Origin: Saprospiraceae bacterium
GTDB taxonomy: Bacteria; Bacteroidota; Bacteroidia; Chitinophagales; Saprospiraceae
Assembly: GCA_016722295.1 (NCBI GenBank)
Contig: JADKGL010000012.1
Span: 1-64,000 of the forward strand
Length of the DNA: 64,000 bases
Reading direction: 5' to 3'
Part shown: positions 47,115 through 58,200 of the stretch, in pieces
How positions within the stretch are numbered: position 1 is the first letter of the stretch
How the letters are laid out: each line of letters begins with the position of its first letter
The notes under the pieces: model-generated
Seen by the model: only the letters and a program-made list of their open reading frames with translations
Told to the model about the DNA's origin: nothing
Databases searched by the model: none
Position numbers and translations under genes: made by a program

Positions 47115-47160
47115 GAAAAGGAATTTAGTTTTATATGTCTAAATTCCTTTTCTTTTTTTT
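47115..47160 (+). terminator. Rho-independent terminator after the PorT-like gene
   Basis: GAAAAGGAATTTAG (47115-47128) pairs perfectly with CTAAATTCCTTTTC (47139-47152) across a 10-base loop, followed by eight T. It lies 15 bases past the stop at 47099. Confidence 0.85.
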
Positions 47161-47410
47161 GGTTTTGAATTATTAATTCCACTTTACTTTGCAATAACCT
47201 TTGAATAAATGAACATTGAGAGATGACAACTATGCGAGAAATAACGAAATCAGTAGTTAGTTGTAAGTAATAAGTTGTAAGTAATAAGTTACAAGTTTAT
47301 TTTTACATTCTACTTTTTTTGTCAGAACAAGATTATTGGGATTTATTGGATTGGTAGGATTCTTTATTTCACTATTAGTTATTATCCTTTAACTATAAAC
47401 TTTCCACTTT
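47161..47410. repeat. AT-rich low-complexity repeats between convergent genes
   Basis: No gene was seen. GTAAGTAATAAGTT-type units repeat at 47250-47297. The part from 47385 into the end of the symporter gene (TTTCCACTTTCTACTTTC, then CTTTTCACTTTTATCTATTATCT up to 47456) resembles the sequence at 23972-24000. Both lie downstream of a minus-strand gene in a convergent pair, and here the shared part runs into the last codons of the symporter. Confidence 0.5.
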
Positions 47411-49060
47411 CTACTTTCTACTTTCCACATTTATCTTTTCACTTTTATCTATTATCTGAATTAAATAACTACAAATAAATACAATCCCACAAGCAATAAC
47501 ATTATACCACAAAAATCCTAAGTCCGAGTAAAAGAACAAAAGAAAAATCACAGCTTGTGCTATCAATGCAGAAATAAAAACAGCATTGGATTTTACAGTT
47601 TTACTGTAGAATGCTACAAGGAAAATTCCAAGCACTGTTCCGTAAAATAATGATCCAATGATATTGATGAACTGGATTAAGTTCTCAAATAAATTAGCTG
47701 TCAATGCAAATCCGATTGCTATTACTCCCCACAGTATTGTAAATCCCTTTGTCCAATTTACTTCGCTTTGTTCAGTGAGATTTGAAGAAAAGAATCGCTT
47801 GAATATATCTATAGTAGTGGTTCCGGAGAGCGCATTGAGTTCGGCCGATATCGATGACATTGCAGCGCATAGAATTACTGCGATCAAAAGTCCAATTAAT
47901 CCCTTTGGTAAATAATTCATTATAAAGTAAAGAAAGACATAGTCTTTGTCATTGGATTCTTCTTGAGGTAATGTTTGTTTGACAAAATTTTGAATATCAG
48001 TTCTTAGTGTTTTTTCATCTTTGATCACTTGCATTGCATCTTGTGTGGCATCACTTTTTCTTGTTTGGATTGCAGCTACATTTTCTTTGAACTCATTGTA
48101 TTTTTCTGGATATTGTGTTTGTAATTTTTTTTCTACTTGAGTATTGAAGCTTACTGGCAATGTTTGGTATTGAAGAAAAACATACAATAGAACACCACAA
48201 AATAAAATAAAAAATTGCATTGGAATTTTCAGTATTCCATTCATGATCAAACCTTTTTTGGCTTGCTCTGGATTTTTTCCAGAGAGATATCTTTGAACCT
48301 GACTTTGATCCGTGCCAAAATAAGCTAATGCAAGAAAAAATCCTCCAGTAAGTCCTGCCCATACATTATACCGATCATCATAGTTTAGTCGAAAATTGAC
48401 CACTTGCATTTTATCATGATTTCCTGCTATGCGAAGTGCTTGAAAGAAATCGACATTGTCGGGAAGTTGATATATGATGAAGAAAAAGATAAATAGCATT
48501 CCCACAAGGATGACAAACATCTGTTGCATTTGTGTAACACTCACAGCTGATGATCCGCCACTCACTGTATATAAGATGACGAGTATTCCAGAGCTAATGA
48601 TAGTCAATTGGAGATCCCAAGAAAACATTGTAGATAAAATAATCGCAGGAGCATAGATCGTTATTCCAGCAGCTAATCCACGTTGTATAAGAAATATTAG
48701 TGCAGCAAGAGTTCTAGTCTTTACATCAAATCTTTTTTCGAGATATTCATAAGCTGTAAAGACTTTCTCTTTGTAAAACATTGGAATAAAAGTCATGCAA
48801 ATTACAATCATCGCCAGTGGCAATCCAAAATAAAATTGCACGAATCGCATTCCGTCAAAATAACCTTGACCTGTAGTAGAAATAAATGTAATCGCACTTG
48901 CTTGTGTTGCCATGACGCCAAGTCCAACTTTCCACCATGAGAGTGATTGTTCACCTAATATATACTCATTAAGATTAGTCTGTTTGCGGGTTTTTATAGC
49001 TCCATAAATTGCAATAAAGCCTAAAGTACTTATTAATACAATCCAATCAATTCCACTCAT
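47411..49060 (-). CDS. Sodium:solute symporter family transporter
   Basis: This 549-residue inner-membrane protein of the SSS family has about 13 helices. MSGIDWIVLISTLGFIAIYG starts the first; LNEYILGEQSLSWWKVGLGVMATQASAITFISTTGQGY is the conserved region around the sodium site. FFLALAYFGTDQSQVQRYLSGK and AVILCAAMSSISAELNALSGTTTIDIFKRF are further family hallmarks. It imports a solute, perhaps a sugar or sialic acid-like compound, with Na+. A soluble insert of about 80 residues (EKKLQTQYPEKYNEFKENVAA) lies between helices. Its ATG overlaps the TGA of a 33-residue membrane peptide, and the PIG-L gene is upstream, so all three form an operon. The last codons are in repeated DNA. Confidence 0.9.
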   Translation of the reverse strand: MSGIDWIVLISTLGFIAIYGAIKTRKQTNLNEYILGEQSLSWWKVGLGVMATQASAITFISTTGQGYFDGMRFVQFYFGLPLAMIVICMTFIPMFYKEKVFTAYEYLEKRFDVKTRTLAALIFLIQRGLAAGITIYAPAIILSTMFSWDLQLTIISSGILVILYTVSGGSSAVSVTQMQQMFVILVGMLFIFFFIIYQLPDNVDFFQALRIAGNHDKMQVVNFRLNYDDRYNVWAGLTGGFFLALAYFGTDQSQVQRYLSGKNPEQAKKGLIMNGILKIPMQFFILFCGVLLYVFLQYQTLPVSFNTQVEKKLQTQYPEKYNEFKENVAAIQTRKSDATQDAMQVIKDEKTLRTDIQNFVKQTLPQEESNDKDYVFLYFIMNYLPKGLIGLLIAVILCAAMSSISAELNALSGTTTIDIFKRFFSSNLTEQSEVNWTKGFTILWGVIAIGFALTANLFENLIQFINIIGSLFYGTVLGIFLVAFYSKTVKSNAVFISALIAQAVIFLLFFYSDLGFLWYNVIACGIVFICSYLIQIIDKSEKINVESRK

Positions 49061-49158
49061 GATGCTTTATAATAATTACTGATTAATGTAAAGATTATGA
49101 TATAGATTAGTAAACTAAGTATAAGATAAGTATAAGATTTCCTCCATTCCATGATCAT
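49057..49158 (-). CDS. Small single-span membrane peptide (33 residues) coupled to the symporter
   Basis: ATG 49158 lies one base after the TAA of the PIG-L gene (49160-49162). The frame reads a charged start (MIMEWRKSYTY), a hydrophobic helix (LILSLLIYIIIFTLI) and a short polar end (SNYYKAS). Its TGA (49057-49059) overlaps the ATG of the symporter (49058-49060). The perfect fit between two genes, the overlap and the clear membrane helix support a real gene. It may be an accessory subunit of the transporter, as some SSS and other transporters have, but that is inference. Confidence 0.65.
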   Translation of the reverse strand: MIMEWRKSYTYLILSLLIYIIIFTLISNYYKAS

Positions 49159-49159
49159 G

Positions 49160-51635
49160 TTATTTTGATACTAAATTAGCAAATATTCTGTATGCTCCTG
49201 GAATACCTTTTGGCAGTTGTCGAAACCAAGATATTGGTGTGTAGATAAAATCTCCTTTGCCTACTTTTTTATATAGAATCGCAGATTTTAAATCTTTTTC
49301 CTTAGGGTCATTCATTAAAAGAATTTCCTCATAAGTCGAATCGTATGGATTCGGAAAATATAATCCTCTTTCTTGAATCCAAGCATTAAAGTCATCTGCT
49401 TTAATAGTATTAGGAGAAGTCAATAATTGATGATTTGCGATATTTATTTTAACAGGAGAATTTTCATCTGTGATCCGATCTCTTGAGATTTTTAAAGGAG
49501 ATGGTGCAAAGTCTGGTGTATTCAATTCTGCTGTCGTGTTGTATTGCATGATCACTCGTCCTCCTGATTGCATATAGTTCATCAGTTTTGTTTTGCAATC
49601 CAAAATAGCATCATTCGTATTCAATGCTCTAATACCAAAAATTAAAACAGGAAATTTCTTTGCATCCAGTTTATCCAAATCTTGCACAGAGATATTCGTC
49701 ACTGGAAAATTCATTTTTTCTAATGCCTGAACAGTATAATCTCCAGCGCCATTGACGTATGCTATTGGTTTTATTTTCGTCTTCAAGTCGATCGAACTTA
49801 CTCTGATTTTTGCTGGAACATTAATATTTTGCCACTGAATATGTGGGTATTTTATTTGTCTTTGTAAGAAAAGATTTTTCCCATTGATTTGAATGTTGAT
49901 GTCTGTGATTTGATTTGTGATGGATTGATTCTGAATGCTGACTTCTATTACTTTTTCATCACCTATTTTCTCTAATGAATACGCAATTTCTTTTGGTGTA
50001 ATTTGAACACTACTATTGCTTACAAAACTAATTTTTCCCGATTGATGATTTGAATTGGCTTTGATTTTAAATTTAAATGGCGTCGCTTTAGAATTGGTTA
50101 ATAATATATTTTCATCGAACGGAATTGCACTTACATTAGGTATGATATCCAATGGCTGTGTGACTTCACCTAATACAGGATCATCATTTTTAAAATAAAT
50201 ATCTTTGATGAGTTCATACTCTACACCATTGATATCGACTATAGCTCTAGACTTTAATTCTCTTTGATTTATCGGTAGACATTGATTTAAATTTTTATCT
50301 ACTTGATAATTTCCATTTCCTCTACCATACCATAACCAATATGGTGAAGTTATCTGAAGTTGATTTGGTATTACAATTTTTTTTGAAAACAAGAGCCCTT
50401 CATTTGTTTTTAAATTTGCTTGAATTGTTGTATCAAACAAATTTGGAGTGAAGTGGATGCGCTTTAATTTTACAGTTGTATTAGCTCTGCTGATGATTTC
50501 ACAATTGACTTTTATTTCATTAGATGTTGAAGTCGTCTGTACATCAGTGTGTGAAGCAAAGTATATTGAGGCGCATTGAAGAATGAGATTTTGGACTTCT
50601 TCAAGTTTTATTTTTTGCCAATGGCTTGGCTCTAGAGCTTTTATTTTTTGCTCAATCTTTTGCAAAAGTGGAATACTCAATTCTGGAGAAAGATGATTGT
50701 ATTCCTTAATTGCTTGGTTGACCAGCTCACTGATTTCTTTTCCATTTTTTATTCTGTTCCAAGAGAAGTCCAAGCCATCAAAAGGAGTAAGATGATTGAA
50801 ATCCTTCGCTTGATCCAATCTTTCTAAATATTCCAAACTTTTTCCCCTTGTACTATTGATTCCAAATCCTTGTGATTTGTGCATACTTCGACTTTGCGCA
50901 GCAATTTCTGTTGTAGAATAACCAGATCCATTCAAATAATTTCCAACTTCAAATGAGTACAAATTCGATTTATCCGCTTTCTCAAAATTTTCTCTTGAAC
51001 CCCAAAAGAACCATGAGGTATTGAAGAATATTCTTTTGATATCAATTTTTTCTATTCCTTGACTGATATTGGGATAATATGTATTTTCATTTTGTTTGTT
51101 GAATGCTTCTAAAGACATGATCGCAGAAGCAGTGTGATGACCATGGGTTTTTCCACTTGTTCTATGATCGAATCGATTGATTATGACATCTGGTTTAAAT
51201 TCTCTTATTACTTTTACCAAATCCTCTTGTACGATTTTAGGATCCCATATTTGATAAGTTTCTTCTGCATTTTTTGAATAACCAAAATCATTGGCTCTGG
51301 AAAAATACTGTATGCCGCCATCTATCTTTCGCGCTTCGATGAGTTCATTGGTGCGAATCACACCAAGATATTCATCTAGCTCTGATCCAATTAAATTTTG
51401 TCCGCCATCTCCTCGCGTCAATGAGATATATGCTGTTCTCAATTGTTGGTCTTTCGAAAGTGCTGTAATCAGTCTTGTATTTTCATCATCAGGATGCGCT
51501 GCAACATATAATACTGAACCTAATACATTCAATTTTCTAATTCCATCATAAATATCGGCACTATTCCAATTTTTTTGTTGCGAGAAGCATATTGTCCATG
51601 AACTTAAAAAAGTAATATGAAGTGTTTTTTTGCAT
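49160..51635 (-). CDS. PIG-L (LmbE) family deacetylase, signal peptide out of frame at an A7 run
   Basis: The main frame from 51532 reads LNVLGSVLYVAAHPDDENTRL, with the zinc motif AHPDDE, then TRGDGGQNLIGSE and KTHGHHTASA, the second metal site. Upstream codons in the same frame are also family-like (NWNSADIYDGIRK) and reach a hydrophobic signal sequence (HITFLSSWTICFSQQ), but an ATG (51633-51635) fits only if the run of seven A at 51625-51631 is read as six. The intact protein would be about 825 residues, with a long beta-rich C-terminus holding NEW3-like and trehalose-utilisation-like folds (VPAKIRVSSIDLKT, FPVLIFGIRALNTN). PIG-L enzymes de-N-acetylate sugars. It leads the operon with the small peptide and symporter, so it may process the imported sugar. 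Confidence 0.8.
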
Positions 51636-51717
51636 GAAAAATTTTATTTAATATTCTTTGTTCTAAAGGAAAACCACAATATCAAATTCTTGTTTACATC
51701 AGATAGTAAATAAAGCA

Positions 51718-52788
51718 ATGGAATTCAAACCAATACTCAATGCCACAGACCAAGTTCCTTTACTACTAGGACCTTGTAGTGCAGAATCATACGAACAAAT
51801 GGAGCAGACGATTCAGTCTTGTTTGGCTTTGAACCCGCAGATCATAAGAGCAGGAGTGTGGAAGCCACGAACGAGACCAGGTCAATTTCAAGGAATGGGG
51901 GAGATCGCATTGGAGTGGCTGGCTGATCTACAGAAGAAATTTAATATTCCAATTGCAACCGAAGTAGCCAATCCTCAACACGTTGAAGCATGTTTAAAAC
52001 AAGGGCTACACACTTTGTGGATTGGAGCTAGGACCACTGTGAACCCTTTTTATGTTCAAGAAATAGCAGATGCATTGCGTGGTGAGAAAGTTTCAATAAT
52101 GGTAAAGAATCCAATGAATCCTGATTTAGCACTTTGGATAGGGTGTATTGAGAGAATTTACAAAGTAGGTGTTGAAAATATTGCTGCTATTCATCGGGGA
52201 TTTTCGTTTTATGGAAATTCAGTTTATAGAAATGTTCCTCGATGGCAGATTCCGATTGAGTTGCGAAGACGATTACCAGGACTTCAACTTGTTGGAGATA
52301 TCAGTCATATTTCTGGAAGTGTAGCACATTTAAGAGAGATTGCCCAGATTGCTTTAGATTTAAATTATGATGGGTTGATGGCAGAGATTCATTTTGATCC
52401 AAACACAGCAAAAAGTGATGCTGACCAACAAGTCACCGCAGAATATTTCCAAGCAAATGTTTTTTCAAAATTAATTAAGCGCAGGGTAGATTCTAATTCA
52501 ATTATTTTCAACGATAAGTTGAATCAACTTAGAAATGATATCGATCAAATAGATCATCAACTTATTGAATTATTGAGCCGCAGAATGAAAATTGCAGAAC
52601 AATTGGGTTTAGAGAAAAAAGAAAATTATATTTCGATTTTCCAACCCCATCGTTGGGATGAGATAGTGGAAAGATTGTCAAAATATGGTAAAGAAAATAA
52701 TCTATCTCAAGAGTTTATTTTCTCATTGATTGAAGCGATTCATATTGAATCCATCCAACATCAAAGCAAAATGATGAATTTGGATTAG
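51718..52788 (+). CDS. Bifunctional DAHP synthase / chorismate mutase (type II)
   Basis: This 356-residue cytoplasmic enzyme starts the shikimate pathway and also converts chorismate to prephenate. The N-terminal DAHP synthase domain (residues 1-260) has LLGPCSAESYEQM, IIRAGVWKPRTRPGQFQGMGE and LVGDISHISGS, which hold the PEP and metal sites. The C-terminal chorismate mutase domain (about 270-350) has LRNDIDQIDHQLIELLSRRMKIAEQLG. This fusion is standard in Bacteroidota and links phenylalanine/tyrosine feedback to the first step. It stands alone, with no pheA or tyrA beside it. Confidence 0.93.
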   Translation: MEFKPILNATDQVPLLLGPCSAESYEQMEQTIQSCLALNPQIIRAGVWKPRTRPGQFQGMGEIALEWLADLQKKFNIPIATEVANPQHVEACLKQGLHTLWIGARTTVNPFYVQEIADALRGEKVSIMVKNPMNPDLALWIGCIERIYKVGVENIAAIHRGFSFYGNSVYRNVPRWQIPIELRRRLPGLQLVGDISHISGSVAHLREIAQIALDLNYDGLMAEIHFDPNTAKSDADQQVTAEYFQANVFSKLIKRRVDSNSIIFNDKLNQLRNDIDQIDHQLIELLSRRMKIAEQLGLEKKENYISIFQPHRWDEIVERLSKYGKENNLSQEFIFSLIEAIHIESIQHQSKMMNLD

Positions 52789-52798
52789 TCCCTTTGAC

Positions 52799-53851
52799 TT
52801 AGAATTCAGGACAAATAAAACCACCATCATCATAATCGCCAAGCAGCGTTATACTAATTTCAAATGAATGTGATGGTCTACCATAAGAGATGACATTTCG
52901 CAATCCAAAGTCATAGCTAAGTCCTAATATAAAATTTTTCATCTCAAATCCTGATTGCAAAACTAAATCCACTGGTGTATATAAATTTTTACTTTTTGCA
53001 ACGCGAATAGCTGCTCCTGCATGAACTGCAGTTTGCTTTAGTGAATAAAAACCATGTCTGTAATTGGCGCCAACCACAGCCAATTGGTGAGGTCCTTGAT
53101 ATGAATATAATAATCTTGGATACAGCTGCCTCAAACTTGAAATAGAATAAGTAAGATTTGCAATAAAATTCAGCTTTACAAATGCAAGAGAATTTTTTTC
53201 TCCAATGTAGTCTACATCATCCAATGCTTTATAATATGATAATTGAGGTCGAAGAGTATAGTGTGTACTCAATCCAGTCTGTAGTCGATACTTGGCATTC
53301 ATCTGTGTATTCCATTGAACCCCTAGTTTCAAATCTGGTTTTGCAGAAATATTAGGAGGTAAAATCTCTTTAGTATTACCATTATACTGATCTACCCCAT
53401 CAAACTGATCTTCAAAAACAAACTGATCATAATTCAACCCGCGTTGAATAATGCCAAGAGATAGCCCCCCAGAAATATAATTCACTTTCTTTTTATCCAA
53501 AATCTTATGATAACTTACTGTTACTGCTGCCTCATTAGAAGTAAAATCCAAGGCTCTAGCGCGATCTGAAATAAAATAAATTCCCAATCCAAAATAATCC
53601 CTAGCCAAATCTAAAGATTTCAAAGAAAATTTTAAATCTCCCAATATACCAAATGTGCGCAAAGACTTAACATCCTCTCCTACCCATTGGCTGCGGTTGA
53701 CCAATCGCACTCGATATTTCCCATCGAAAGCACCAGCAAAAGCAGGATTATAATAACTACTTGCAGCATAAAACTGGCTAAAATTGGCATCCTGCGCTTG
53801 AAGCCCTTTAATACAAATTGCGATAATGGCAAACAAAAAAACAGCTCTCAA
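52799..53851 (-). CDS. PorP/SprF family type IX secretion outer-membrane protein
   Basis: This 350-residue protein opens at TTG 53851, since no in-frame ATG gives the signal peptide (RAVFLFAIIAICIKGLQAQ). The family signature follows: ANFSQFYAASSYYNPAFAGAFDGKYR and VNRSQWVGE. Barrel strands include YFGLGIYFISDRARALDFT, INYISGGLSLGIIQRGLNY-type text and FILGLSYDFGLRNVI. PorP/SprF proteins sit in the outer membrane and help deliver or attach individual T9SS type B cargo. Type B cargo genes at 32-39 kb, not adjacent, are possible partners. A TATCTTGC just upstream may be the -7 element. Confidence 0.9.
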   Translation of the reverse strand: MRAVFLFAIIAICIKGLQAQDANFSQFYAASSYYNPAFAGAFDGKYRVRLVNRSQWVGEDVKSLRTFGILGDLKFSLKSLDLARDYFGLGIYFISDRARALDFTSNEAAVTVSYHKILDKKKVNYISGGLSLGIIQRGLNYDQFVFEDQFDGVDQYNGNTKEILPPNISAKPDLKLGVQWNTQMNAKYRLQTGLSTHYTLRPQLSYYKALDDVDYIGEKNSLAFVKLNFIANLTYSISSLRQLYPRLLYSYQGPHQLAVVGANYRHGFYSLKQTAVHAGAAIRVAKSKNLYTPVDLVLQSGFEMKNFILGLSYDFGLRNVISYGRPSHSFEISITLLGDYDDGGFICPEF

Positions 53852-53941
53852 CTTTTCTAATTTGGCTGCAAGATAGGGTATTTTTAAACAATTAGAAATA
53901 CATCGAATTCAAAATAATCAAATGCATTTAATAATCTAATG

Positions 53942-55072
53942 CTATAATTCTCTTTCAATCATATTTCCCCAAATATCATAAAGCATTACATTAATTCTTG
54001 CATCCGCAAAGTTTACTGAAGCTGCCATATCCAATGATTCATTATGACATTTAATATCCAATATATATCTACACTCATTATACACTCCTGATTGAGTTAT
54101 TGGAAATATCTGAATTGGATAGTTGGCTGGAATTTGGTCGAACTCTTCAGTTATTGTTGCATATGCATTTTTACTTCTTATAAATCGATATGGAAACAGT
54201 GTTAATCCTTCTACCGGTGATGGATTGTCACGAGTTGCATAACCGGCACTTATCTTTTCAAAATCGATTAGACTTACTCTTGCTCCACAGTGAGAATTAA
54301 ATACTAGTAAAATAGAGCGAATATTTACTTGATTATGCGGAATTGCAAATCTTAGGACGACAGATCCTTCATTTATTGGTAATCTTTCGACAGAAAAATC
54401 AGTAAGTTCGGTAGAAATATGAGGTGCATCTGTAGGTCTATACAATCTCATAGGATGAACATTGTCAAAATGACTCGGCCCTATCTTTCGTTGAACTGAA
54501 AAATGTAAGTGCACTAGTGTAGTATTACCTGATGCCCCCACAAATCCTATTGTATCAGCTTTAGTAATAGAAGAGTATGCAGTTACATTAGGATTAATCT
54601 CGGATAGATGCGAGTATTTTATATAAATTGTATCATCCTCGAATTCTCGAAATTTTTGTTTGCATCGTATTCTTACTGTGCGTCCTTGTTCACCAGAATC
54701 TTCATCTATTACCTCATCAACCATGCCATTGCAAGCACATAACAATGGATAAAAGTTCGTGGGATCACTAGAATACCTATGCCCATCAATTGTTACATTT
54801 GCGGTAATATCTTCACCTTGATGAAAATCATAGTATGAAACTCCACCCATATACTCAACTCTTTTAAATCGAGGACCAAACAATGAAATAAAATAATATT
54901 GATTCGGAGATGGACATATACTAGGACTGACATCTGAAGTTAACAAATCCGCTTGGACAGGCCAGAGAAAATCATAGCCCATTCCATCGGCATAGTGGCA
55001 ATTACAAGCATGGATTAGCGTAATAAAATACAGAGCAACTGCAGCTCGAAAAAATTTTCTAGGAGAATTCAT
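53942..55072 (-). CDS. M23 family metallopeptidase
   Basis: This 376-residue protein has a signal or lipoprotein-like start (AAVALYFITLIHACNC). The M23 (LytM) domain carries YDFHQGEDITANV, with HxGxD as HQGED, and TTLVHLHFSVQRK, with HxH as HLH, giving the zinc ligands. VRIRCKQKF and YIKYSHLSEINP are also typical. The C-terminal 150 residues are beta-rich and unassigned (FSVERLPINEGSVVLRFAI, INVMLYDIWGNMIEREL). It would cut peptidoglycan or other peptide substrates at the cell surface. It lies on the minus strand between PorP/SprF and the giant cargo gene, with its own spacing on both sides. Confidence 0.88.
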   Translation of the reverse strand: MNSPRKFFRAAVALYFITLIHACNCHYADGMGYDFLWPVQADLLTSDVSPSICPSPNQYYFISLFGPRFKRVEYMGGVSYYDFHQGEDITANVTIDGHRYSSDPTNFYPLLCACNGMVDEVIDEDSGEQGRTVRIRCKQKFREFEDDTIYIKYSHLSEINPNVTAYSSITKADTIGFVGASGNTTLVHLHFSVQRKIGPSHFDNVHPMRLYRPTDAPHISTELTDFSVERLPINEGSVVLRFAIPHNQVNIRSILLVFNSHCGARVSLIDFEKISAGYATRDNPSPVEGLTLFPYRFIRSKNAYATITEEFDQIPANYPIQIFPITQSGVYNECRYILDIKCHNESLDMAASVNFADARINVMLYDIWGNMIEREL

Positions 55073-55212
55073 AATTAAAATTTGTGCTAATATAGTTTAT
55101 TTTAATTGTCCTTTATAAATAAAACAATTAATAAATATTAGTCTTAAAATATCCTGTGACTTGATTCTCCATAAAAGTAAAATACTTAATGATTCATCAA
55201 GTTTCATTTTTC

Positions 55213-55250
55213 AAAAAAAAATCCCGCTTCCTTTGGGGGGAAACGGGACT
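55213..55250 (-). terminator. Rho-independent terminator of the giant HYR protein gene
   Basis: Read on the minus strand, TCCCGTTTCC pairs with GGAAGCGGGA (55239-55248 and 55222-55231), followed by nine T. It lies about 20 bases past the stop of the gene ending at 55271. Confidence 0.85.
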
Positions 55251-55270
55251 GCTCTAAAATCATTCTGTTC

Positions 55271-58200
55271 CTATTCGTTGATGACCATTGGCTTGGTCAG
55301 TATTTGTCCATTGTATTCGATTGAATATAAATAATATCCAGGTCCTAGTACATCTTTCTTGCTAATCTGCCACTCGTGATTGCCTTGCTCTTTGAAGATT
55401 TTTTTATCAAAGATCACTCTGCCTTCAAGACTTGTGATTCGTAAGATTACATTGCCATCACTTGGCGTAGAATATAAAACCTTGGTATTTCTAGTCCATG
55501 GATTCGGTACATTCTGATCCATTGTAAAATGCGTAGTTGAGCCATTTTTTGCTCTCAATTCAATTGGCGCTGAGATCAAATTTTTCTTCAGATAAGCTTC
55601 ACTATTTGAAACTTTAGAATTAAAGCTAAACATATCTTCTACTTGACAATTTTCTTTAACTTCTATACGAATTTTAAATAATTCAGGCTGCGTCATCAGA
55701 CCATTCCAAGACATTGGAATTAATCCCTCCTGAAGTCGATCCATCGAATAATTTGCAGAACCAAAATCAGATGCAGAAGAAGCAATGATTTCTAGAATAT
55801 TAATTCTATCTTTATCAAACTCAAGAGTCGTTTGAAATGCTTCATATGCTGCATAGGAAGAAATCAAAAATGGAACTTCAACTATCTCACCTTGCTTCAC
55901 TATTTTATTCTCTATTTCGACGATCATTGGACTGGCAGTACGAGTTGATGCAGATGAATTGACTCCCCTGGTCTTAGCAGAGGCATTGACATCACCCACT
56001 TTTATTCCAATGAGTTCTGCATATAAATCAGATTGTATATCCTCAATTTTTATCGATTCTTTCCATGGTTCTTCAAGTGTATTATCTACAGTAAAAAATT
56101 TATAATCAGATTCAATAAATCGCCATGCTTTATTTATTGGTAATGTTTTAGATACTCCTAAAATCAATTTGCGAATATCCGCAATATCTTTTGAACTTAT
56201 TGTTTTTGAATCATTGACATCCGCTGCTATCATCTGGTATGGACTTGTGAATGGCTCGATTCCTAAAATATGCTTTTGTATCTTGACAATATCGGCAGTT
56301 GTTATTCCATTCAAATAATCATCTTCCTTGCTAGAATTTAATTGGTAAGATCCACCAATCGGCATTTGTCCAAAGTTGAACTTACCATTAAAATCAGTGA
56401 TTGCAGTCATAGTATTTTGCTCTTGCAATTCTAATTTTGCTGCTTCGACCAACGAACCATGTTCTGTCCGAACAAGCCCTGAAATTGTAGTTGTCAAGAA
56501 TGTTCTTTTACAAAAAGTATCTGTATTATTATCTTGAACAAGGACAAATGTTCTACAAAAAGATTGACTTCCAAAATCATCTGTTACATACATATTTACT
56601 TCTCTCCTACCGAGACTATCGCAAGTATAAATTCTAACAGAATCATTTGTATTCGATGAAAAAGAAAAACGCAGTGCAGCTCCGCAATTCAATCCAGTTC
56701 CTGCATTCAATTCTCTTGCATACAATGTATCAAGCTCACTATCCAATACGCCATCACCATTGGTATCCATTGCAGTAATTGCAACTGCCAATCCTGCCAA
56801 ACAATAAGCAGAAGGTGGTTTGCAATTCGTAATGTGTATAGTATCCACACATGTAGTCAAATTACTACAGCGATCTTCAACTGACCAATGCACAGTGTGT
56901 TTCCCTATAGGCAAAGACTCTGAAAGTGTAGTTAATCCCACACCTGATTTTGTGATATCAATTGTATTATTAGAATTCAAATCAATACGATATGAATAAT
57001 ATAATTCTAAAGAATCAGTACAATCATCAGTAGCGCGCAAAGTAATATTCACATCAAGTGGTGCACAATTGGCATTAAAATTACATATTGCGGTATCTCT
57101 GCAATTCAAAATCGTTGGAGAAATTAGATTTTCAACTTTAATCACTTGTGTATCGATCACAATAGGAAATGAACCATCAGGAAGTCGATTACACCAATCC
57201 AATATTTTCCATACTCTAAAAATCTTAAAACAAGGATCTTCTGCTACAGATGGAGAAAATATTTTATCTTCATAAGACACACCTAAGCTTGAACAGATAT
57301 CATCATTCGTAATTGGTTCTCTTATCAATGGATTCTGCAATAATTCTGGTAATAAAAGCAAAGGATTACAGATTCCAAATGTATCAAAATCATCAGCCCA
57401 ATCTACACTTAATAAATCGATTGGATGATTATTTATTGTTTGAATTGTCTGAACGCAGCTTGCTGTATTTCCTGCAGCATCAGTAACTATAAACAATCTT
57501 TCGATTGTGCCTAAACCGCAATTATTGAATTTTATAGTTTTTATTTCTTGAATGCTAGAAGGACAGATATCCGTAACATAACCATCTACTGGATGTCCAT
57601 CAAATAAAGGATGAAATGTCGGATCTATAACTATCGGTTTCACCAAAGATTGATTTGCTGCAATGACTCCAAACTCATCCAATCTGCTAGTATCAATTGG
57701 AAATCTACAATCGATAGTTATATTCGGAGGACAAGTAATAGCTGGCCCTACTTTATCTTGAATGACTGCTGCCATCATACATACTGCAGAATTTCCAGAA
57801 TGATCTATCACTTGTAATGCTACCATAATTTCTTTTCCTGCATCTGCACAACAAAACAAAACATCATCACCCCAATCATCTTCTCCTGTGCTGCCACACG
57901 ATGCTGTATCCATTCTTCTCACCTGCAATCGAATGCCTCCGCAATCATCAAAACTTCCATCATCAAACACTGCTGCTGGTGCTAATGCTGTTCCTGTTAC
58001 AGGTATTGAGATGATTACCCTACCTTCACAAACAGGTACAGGTGGAGCTTTATCGACTACAGTAATAATAGCAGTATCCGTTGAAACATTATAACAATGG
58101 TCATAAGCGCGGTATATAATTGTATCCACGCCTACAGGCAATTCTACAATTCCACCATTTTGATTTCTTAATAAACCTCCTGGGTAAACTATATCTACAC

